DNA of 8,655 bases, taken from NCBI GenBank assembly GCA_944333305.1, contig CALVKV010000054.1, forward strand, positions 1 to 8,655. The letters are read 5' to 3'. This stretch comes from an uncultured Bacilli bacterium. Its GTDB lineage: Bacteria; Bacillota_I; Bacilli_A; RF39; UBA660. The notes under the pieces were generated by a model, which worked only from the letters and a program-made list of their open reading frames with translations, was not told the origin of the DNA and did no database searches. The translations under genes and the position numbers were made by a program. Below, piece after piece: positions 5,042 through 8,655 of the stretch; the first letter of the stretch is position 1, and every line of letters begins with the position of its first letter.

Positions 5042-5821
5042 ATGAAATTATTGAAAATTTCTTATATAGATGAATTATTCAGTGATTATGATTATATAGA
5101 ATATCCTTCAAATACTTTTTTTAAGGTAGGTTGGGACATTGTTGTTAATAATAATGATTTACTTAAAATTGCTTCCGTTGTTAGTATAGAAGATCTTGAT
5201 AATATTGATATAAATTCAAGGTTTGTTAGAGTTGCTACAAAGAAGGATAGAGAACAACATGTTAAAAATAGAGAAGATAGTGTGAAAGCTCTTTCTTTTG
5301 CTTCCACTAAAGCATTAGAATTAGACTTGGATATGCATTTTATTTCATCATTTTATACTTTTGATAGAAAACAATTGTTTTTTTCTTATGTTGCTGATAA
5401 TAGAGTTGATTTTAGAGAACTTGCAAAAATTTTAGCTCAAAAATATAAAACAAGAATTGAACTTAGACAAGTTGGTGTTAGAGATAGAGCTAAAAAAGTA
5501 GGTGGTCTTGGACCTTGTGGTTTATTTTTGTGTTGCAGTACATTTTTAACTGATTTTACTAGTGTTTCAATTAATATGGCAAAAAATCAATTTTTGGCTT
5601 TAAATCCTACCAAGATAAATGGGCTTTGTGGTCGGCTTCTTTGTTGTCTTAATTATGAAGATGAAGTTTATACTGAGTTAAAAAAAGGATTACCTAATAT
5701 TGGTAGTTTAGTGGAAACTAGTGAAGGGTTGGGTAAAGTTACAGAAGTAGATGTATTTAAAAGAACATATAAAGCAGAGTTTAAAGATAAAGGAGTAATG
5801 GAATTTAGTGTTAATGAATAA
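5042..5821 (+). CDS. ricT: PSP1-domain protein RicT (YaaT), iron-sulfur regulator of RNA processing
   Basis: Member of the RicA/RicF/RicT complex, which carries iron-sulfur clusters and stimulates RNase Y-dependent maturation of operon mRNAs in B. subtilis. The 259-residue product shows the PSP1 core: FFSYVADNRVDFRELAKILAQKYKTRIELRQVGVRDRAK, then GGLGPCGLFLCC and GLCGRLLCCLNYE. Six cysteines (159, 164, 165, 196, 201, 202) form the conserved cluster-binding set. The length is close to the B. subtilis protein. The start ATG lies two bases after the holB stop, with the Shine-Dalgarno GGAGGTG embedded in the end of holB. holB-ricT adjacency is conserved, but the yabA gene that normally follows is missing. 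Confidence 0.95.
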   Translation: MKLLKISYIDELFSDYDYIEYPSNTFFKVGWDIVVNNNDLLKIASVVSIEDLDNIDINSRFVRVATKKDREQHVKNREDSVKALSFASTKALELDLDMHFISSFYTFDRKQLFFSYVADNRVDFRELAKILAQKYKTRIELRQVGVRDRAKKVGGLGPCGLFLCCSTFLTDFTSVSINMAKNQFLALNPTKINGLCGRLLCCLNYEDEVYTELKKGLPNIGSLVETSEGLGKVTEVDVFKRTYKAEFKDKGVMEFSVNE

Positions 5822-6506
5822 AAAAATGGAGTTTTTACATAATGGTAAGAACTTGACATTTTACTATGATGATGACTACTTTAAGATTACTACTGATAAC
5901 CTTGCTCTTTCTAATTTTGTTAAAATAAAAAGTAAAGATAAACTATTAGTGGAGTTTGGTAGTGGACTTATGACTATACCTTTACTTCTTTCTACTAGAA
6001 CTAATATAAAAATGGTAGGAATTGAAAAAGATGATAAAGCTTCTAAGCTTTCAGAGATGACAATAAAAGATAATTATTTAGAGGATAGAATTAAAGTTAT
6101 TAATGATGATATTAATAATTTAGATAAGCACTTTCTTATTAATTCTATTGATATTATAGTTTGTAATCCACCATATTTTCTTTTAGATAACGAATCTATC
6201 GTTAGTGATAAAGAATATTTGAAGATGGCTAGACATGAAGGTGATATGACTATTAGTGATGTGGCATGTCTATCAAAGATTTATTTAAGAGATGGAGGAG
6301 GCTTATTCTTAGTAAGTCGTGCTGATAGACTTTTTGAAGTTAGAGATACTTTAATAGAAAATAAGTTGGCAATTAAAGAGATACAGTTTATTTATCATGA
6401 TTTAGATAGTATTTCTAAACTTGTTTTGATAGAAGCTAGGAAGAGTGGTAAAGAACATGGATTAAAGGTTTTGAAACCTATTATTTTAGAGGAGGAACAT
6501 TTATGA
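5814..6506 (+). CDS. trmN6: tRNA1(Val) (adenine37-N6)-methyltransferase TrmN6 (YabB/YfiC family)
   Basis: SAM-dependent methyltransferase, presumed to make m6A at position 37 of tRNA1-Val, next to the anticodon. The 230-residue product has the SAM-binding glycine motif EFGSG (47-51), acidic motif GIEKD (69-73) that would hold the SAM ribose, and N118-P-P-Y121, the catalytic motif of N6-adenine methyltransferases. In B. subtilis this gene follows ricT-yabA; here it follows ricT directly. The start is uncertain: ATG 5814 overlaps ricT by 8 nt, GTG 5808 is nearer the AAAGGAG at 5789-5795, and ATG 5826 is also in frame. The stop overlaps the next gene as ATGA (6503-6506). A paralogous small-RNA or rRNA methyltransferase role is not excluded. 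Confidence 0.88.
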   Translation: MNKKMEFLHNGKNLTFYYDDDYFKITTDNLALSNFVKIKSKDKLLVEFGSGLMTIPLLLSTRTNIKMVGIEKDDKASKLSEMTIKDNYLEDRIKVINDDINNLDKHFLINSIDIIVCNPPYFLLDNESIVSDKEYLKMARHEGDMTISDVACLSKIYLRDGGGLFLVSRADRLFEVRDTLIENKLAIKEIQFIYHDLDSISKLVLIEARKSGKEHGLKVLKPIILEEEHL

Positions 6507-6676
6507 CAGATGAGCAATATATTGATATAGCTATAGAGATAAGCAAAAATGCTAAATATCCGTATGGGGCTATTGTTGTTAAAAATAATGAAATAATTGG
6601 TAGAAGTGATGATAAAACCTTGATGGAAACTAGTATGTATTCTCATGCAGAATTAGAGGCAATCGAAAGTGCTTCC

Positions 6677-6685
6677 AAAAAAAAA
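6677..6685 (+). other. A9 homopolymer at the deaminase frameshift
   Basis: Nine consecutive A at the exact point where conserved deaminase sequence changes frame. Runs of this length promote RNA polymerase slippage, are mutation hot spots and are also a common site of sequencing error. Confidence 0.9.
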
Positions 6686-6700
6686 CCTTTATGGCGATTT

Positions 6701-6716
6701 AAAAGGAGCGACAATG
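6701..6716 (+). promoter_or_regulatory. Internal Shine-Dalgarno and ATG before the deaminase C-terminal half
   Basis: AAAAGGAG (6701-6708) is followed after 5 nt by ATG 6714, in frame with MYVSCEPCMMC. This could start the C-terminal half as a separate 74-residue polypeptide. It may be fortuitous, because AAAGGAG here also encodes conserved-looking residues (LKGA). Confidence 0.4.
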
Positions 6717-6943
6717 TATGTATCTTGTGAACCTTGTATGATGTGTATGGGAGCGATACTGTATGAGGAATTTTCAAAAGTGGTTTATGCTGCTACTTTG
6801 CAAGATAGTAATGATAACTATTGTCCGGAAATAATTACTAATATAGATGAATTGGCAAAGTATTCTAAAAATAAAATAGAAATAGTAAGAGAACTACATA
6901 GAGATAAAGCTACTCAAGTATTAAAAGAAAGAGGTTAATAAAA

Positions 6944-7285
6944 ATGTCAAGACTTTGTATAATCAGAAATATTAATTCTGCTCATGGAAAACATATTCAT
7001 GGACATACATTTAGAATTGAAATTAATTTTGTAGATAAATTAATTAATAATATGGTAGGAAATTTAGATTTCCATGAAATTAATCCAAAGATTGATTCAG
7101 TTATAAGTAGATTGGATAAAACATACATAGATGATGTAATAAAAGCTAGAGCTACTGTTGAGAATATAGCCATTTATATTATTAATGAATTAAAAAGTAT
7201 AAATAGTCTATATTCAGTTATAGTTTGGGAAGGTTCAGATAAATATGCTGAAGTATTAAAGGAGGAACTTGAAAATGAAAAATAA
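6944..7285 (+). CDS. QueD/6-pyruvoyl-tetrahydropterin synthase-like protein, catalytically divergent
   Basis: A 113-residue member of the T-fold QueD/PTPS family, whose classical members convert 7,8-dihydroneopterin triphosphate to 6-carboxy- or 6-pyruvoyl-tetrahydropterin. Visible: zinc ligands H14 (NSAHG) and H19-G-H21 (HIHGHTFRIEI), NLDF (40-43) matching the IDF segment, TVEN (71-74) matching the PTxEN helix, and WEGSDKYAEV with substrate-binding Glu96. Missing: the catalytic Cys four residues before HGH, since the loop between H14 and H19 is about 10 residues short, and the catalytic His of LDHxxLND, replaced by LDKTYIDD (Lys59). It may therefore catalyse a different reaction or only bind a pterin-like ligand. 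The start ATG has GAGG 9 nt upstream. The end overlaps the next gene by 11 nt, suggesting joint translation. No queC, queE or queF is nearby. Confidence 0.8.
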   Translation: MSRLCIIRNINSAHGKHIHGHTFRIEINFVDKLINNMVGNLDFHEINPKIDSVISRLDKTYIDDVIKARATVENIAIYIINELKSINSLYSVIVWEGSDKYAEVLKEELENEK

Positions 7286-7829
7286 CTATTTAATAATTCA
7301 TGGGAGTTTTGGAAGTCCTTTTGTTAACTTTATTCCATATTTAAGAGGCGAGATAGAAAAGAGAAATTTAGAAGTGTATACTCCAGATTTTCCTACTGGT
7401 GTAGGTTATCAAAATTATACAAATTGGTCTAGGTTACTTAAATCTTATTTAGATGCAGGAATATTAAATGAAAATACAACTATTTTTGCTCATTCTATTG
7501 CTCCTGTATTTATTTGTAAGTTTTTAATAGAAAATAAAGTTAGAGTTAAAAGACTAGTGTTTGTTTGTGGTTTTAATAATTATCTTGGTATTGATGAGGA
7601 TTATGATACTGTAAATAAAACTATGTATTTAGATAATTTAGAAGATATTAAAAATTATTGCGATGATATAATTTGTTTTTATACTAAAAATGATCCATAT
7701 GTTAAATATGAAGTAGAAAAAGAGTTTGCAGATTTAATTGCTACTAAACAAATTGTTATTGATGATGGAGGACATCTTAATTCAGAGTCTGGATATACAG
7801 AATTTAAAGAATTATTAGAATTTATATAG
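7275..7829 (+). CDS. RBBP9/YdeN-type serine hydrolase (alpha/beta fold)
   Basis: A 184-residue cytosolic alpha/beta hydrolase of the small RBBP9/YdeN family; no signal peptide. Features in order: YLIIHGSFGSPFVNFIPYLRGEIEKRNLEVYTPDFP (5-40), the family's oxyanion-side HGxxGSP and opening fold; nucleophile Ser74 in AHSIAP, a variant of the GHSLG elbow; Asp140 in TKNDPYV; and His167 in DDGGHLN. The catalytic triad is thus complete. The physiological substrate of this family is not established; esterase or aminopeptidase-like activity has been proposed for some members. ATG 7275 is preferred: GGAGG at 7261-7265 lies 9 nt upstream, whereas an in-frame TTG at 7269 is too close to it. It overlaps the QueD-like gene by 11 nt, so the two products probably act in one process. 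Confidence 0.88.
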   Translation: MKNNYLIIHGSFGSPFVNFIPYLRGEIEKRNLEVYTPDFPTGVGYQNYTNWSRLLKSYLDAGILNENTTIFAHSIAPVFICKFLIENKVRVKRLVFVCGFNNYLGIDEDYDTVNKTMYLDNLEDIKNYCDDIICFYTKNDPYVKYEVEKEFADLIATKQIVIDDGGHLNSESGYTEFKELLEFI

Positions 7830-7862
7830 GAACAATAATTGTGAAAGGAAAAAGTGATATTA

Positions 7863-8655
7863 ATGGATAAGCCTAGTTTGTATTTAATACCTACACCTAT
7901 TGGTAATTTAGATGATATTACGATTAGAGGATTAAAAACTTTAGAACTTGTTGATGTTATACTTTGTGAAGATACTAGGGAGACTTCTAAGCTACTTTGT
8001 AAATATAACATTAAAAGGAAGTTAGTTAGTTGTCATGAATTTAATGAAGATAAAATAAAAGATAAGGTGCTTGGCTTTTTAGAGTCTGGTTTAAATGTAG
8101 GTTTAGTTACTGATCAGGGTACTCCTTTAATTAGTGATCCTGGGTATAGAATTGTTGACTATATTTCTTTACATAATTATAATATAGTGAGTTTGCCAGG
8201 GGCTACAGCCTTTGTTCCTGCTTTAACAATATCTGCTCTAGTACCTCAACCTTTTACTTTTTATGGTTTTCTTAATGCTAAGAAAAATAAACAGATAAAA
8301 GAATTAGAGTCTTTAAAAAATCATCCTTATACTCTAATATTTTATGAGGCTCCTCATAGATTAATCGATACTTTAAATAATATTAAAGAAGTCTTTGGGG
8401 ATAGAAATATTTGTGTAGTTAGAGAAATATCTAAAAAGTATGAACAAGCGATTAGAGGTAAAATAAGTGAAGTATTGACAAGGAACTTTCCTATTAAGGG
8501 AGAATTTGTTATTGTGGTAGAAGGTGCTGTTTTAGAATTTGACTTTAATAGCATGAGTATTGTAGAACATGTTAATTTTTATATAAAAGATGGTAATACT
8601 AAGAATGAAGCCATTAAGTTAGTAGCAAAAGAAAGAGGTATTCCTAAGTCTATTG
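7863..8655 (+). CDS. rsmI: 16S rRNA (cytidine1402-2'-O)-methyltransferase RsmI, cut by the window end
   Basis: SAM-dependent enzyme that adds the 2'-O-methyl group to C1402 of 16S rRNA in the ribosomal P site. The 264 visible residues include nearly the whole protein: LYLIPTPIGNLDDIT (6-20), CEDTRETSKLL (35-45), VTDQGTPLISDPGY (82-95, usually SDAGTPLISDPG), LPGATAFVPAL, FYGFL, FYEAPHRL (160-167), VREISKKYE and KGEFVIVVEG. The C-terminal helical region (KNEAIKLVAKERGIPKSI) is that of full-length RsmI, so probably only some 15-25 residues lie beyond the edge. ATG 7863 is chosen because the IPTPIGNL motif begins at residue 9; an in-frame GTG lies at 7854. An AAAGGAA element is at 7844-7850. In B. 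subtilis rsmI follows yabB-yazA; here a three-gene insert replaces yazA. A short reverse-strand frame over 8354-8554 is a shadow. Confidence 0.95.
   Translation, partial: MDKPSLYLIPTPIGNLDDITIRGLKTLELVDVILCEDTRETSKLLCKYNIKRKLVSCHEFNEDKIKDKVLGFLESGLNVGLVTDQGTPLISDPGYRIVDYISLHNYNIVSLPGATAFVPALTISALVPQPFTFYGFLNAKKNKQIKELESLKNHPYTLIFYEAPHRLIDTLNNIKEVFGDRNICVVREISKKYEQAIRGKISEVLTRNFPIKGEFVIVVEGAVLEFDFNSMSIVEHVNFYIKDGNTKNEAIKLVAKERGIPKSI

Larger units (their letters stand above)
6503..6938 (+). pseudogene. Guanine/cytidine-type nucleoside deaminase, frameshifted at an A9 run
   Basis: A zinc-dependent deaminase of the cytidine-deaminase superfamily, closest in look to guanine deaminase/nucleoside deaminases; the substrate is unknown. 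The first part (frame of 6503) gives YPYGAIVVKNNEIIG and S47-H48-A-E50. The second part (frame of 6714) gives MYVSCEPCMMCMGAI with zinc cysteines 78 and 81 in joined numbering. The frames switch at A9 (6677-6685). Removing one A yields a 144-residue protein joined as ASKKNLYGDLKG, of normal length and with all catalytic residues. The intact residues suggest a very recent mutation, a sequencing error, or rescue by slippage on A9. It is the second deaminase in the window but differs clearly from TadA. Its ATG overlaps the trmN6 stop, and GAGGAGG lies upstream. Confidence 0.85.

Noticed and set aside
7679..8011. Reverse-strand open frame across the hydrolase-rsmI junction
   Set aside because: It overlaps two well-supported genes on the other strand and has no family features.

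Overview
The window is very AT-rich DNA of a low-GC Bacillota, probably a Bacilli-like or Mollicutes-related lineage. TGA is used as a stop codon (tadA and trmN6 end in it) and tryptophan is read from TGG, so the genetic code is the standard bacterial one rather than the Mycoplasma one. Gene order follows the origin-proximal region of Bacillus subtilis: SRP RNA/tadA, dnaX, ybaB (yaaK), recR, bofA-like, holB, ricT (yaaT), trmN6 (yabB), rsmI. All genes are on the + strand and tightly packed, many with overlapping stop and start codons.

Positions 1-682 hold no gene. They hold a tandem array with an exact 126-bp period, already running at the left window edge and ending sharply near 682. Each unit carries a perfect Noc-binding-type palindrome (TATTTCCCGGGAAATA, six copies), a perfect Spo0J/ParB parS site (TGTTNCACGTGAAACA, five copies) and a DnaA-box match (TGTGRATAA on this strand, i.e. 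TTATYCACA, five copies). Sites for the segregation, nucleoid-occlusion and replication-initiation proteins are thus interleaved in one repeat. This is the most remarkable thing in the window and I know of no described equivalent. The 126-bp period equals 12 turns of B-DNA, and the two kinds of palindrome sit about half a turn out of phase with each other.

Positions 707-820 hold a near-consensus sigma-A-type promoter and a small (about 75 nt) SRP RNA with the conserved apical domain. Then come tadA (tRNA wobble A-to-I editing), dnaX, ybaB/ebfC and recR (replication and recombination repair), a small BofA-like membrane protein, holB (clamp-loader delta prime), ricT and trmN6 (tRNA1Val m6A37 methylation).

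Between trmN6 and rsmI, where B. subtilis has a GIY-YIG gene (yazA), there is a different three-gene insert: a guanine/cytidine-deaminase-like gene frameshifted at a run of nine A, a short QueD/6-pyruvoyl-tetrahydropterin-synthase relative lacking the usual catalytic Cys and His, and an RBBP9/YdeN-type serine hydrolase. rsmI (16S rRNA C1402 2'-O-methylation) runs off the right end. The yabA gene that lies between ricT and trmN6 in B. subtilis is absent.
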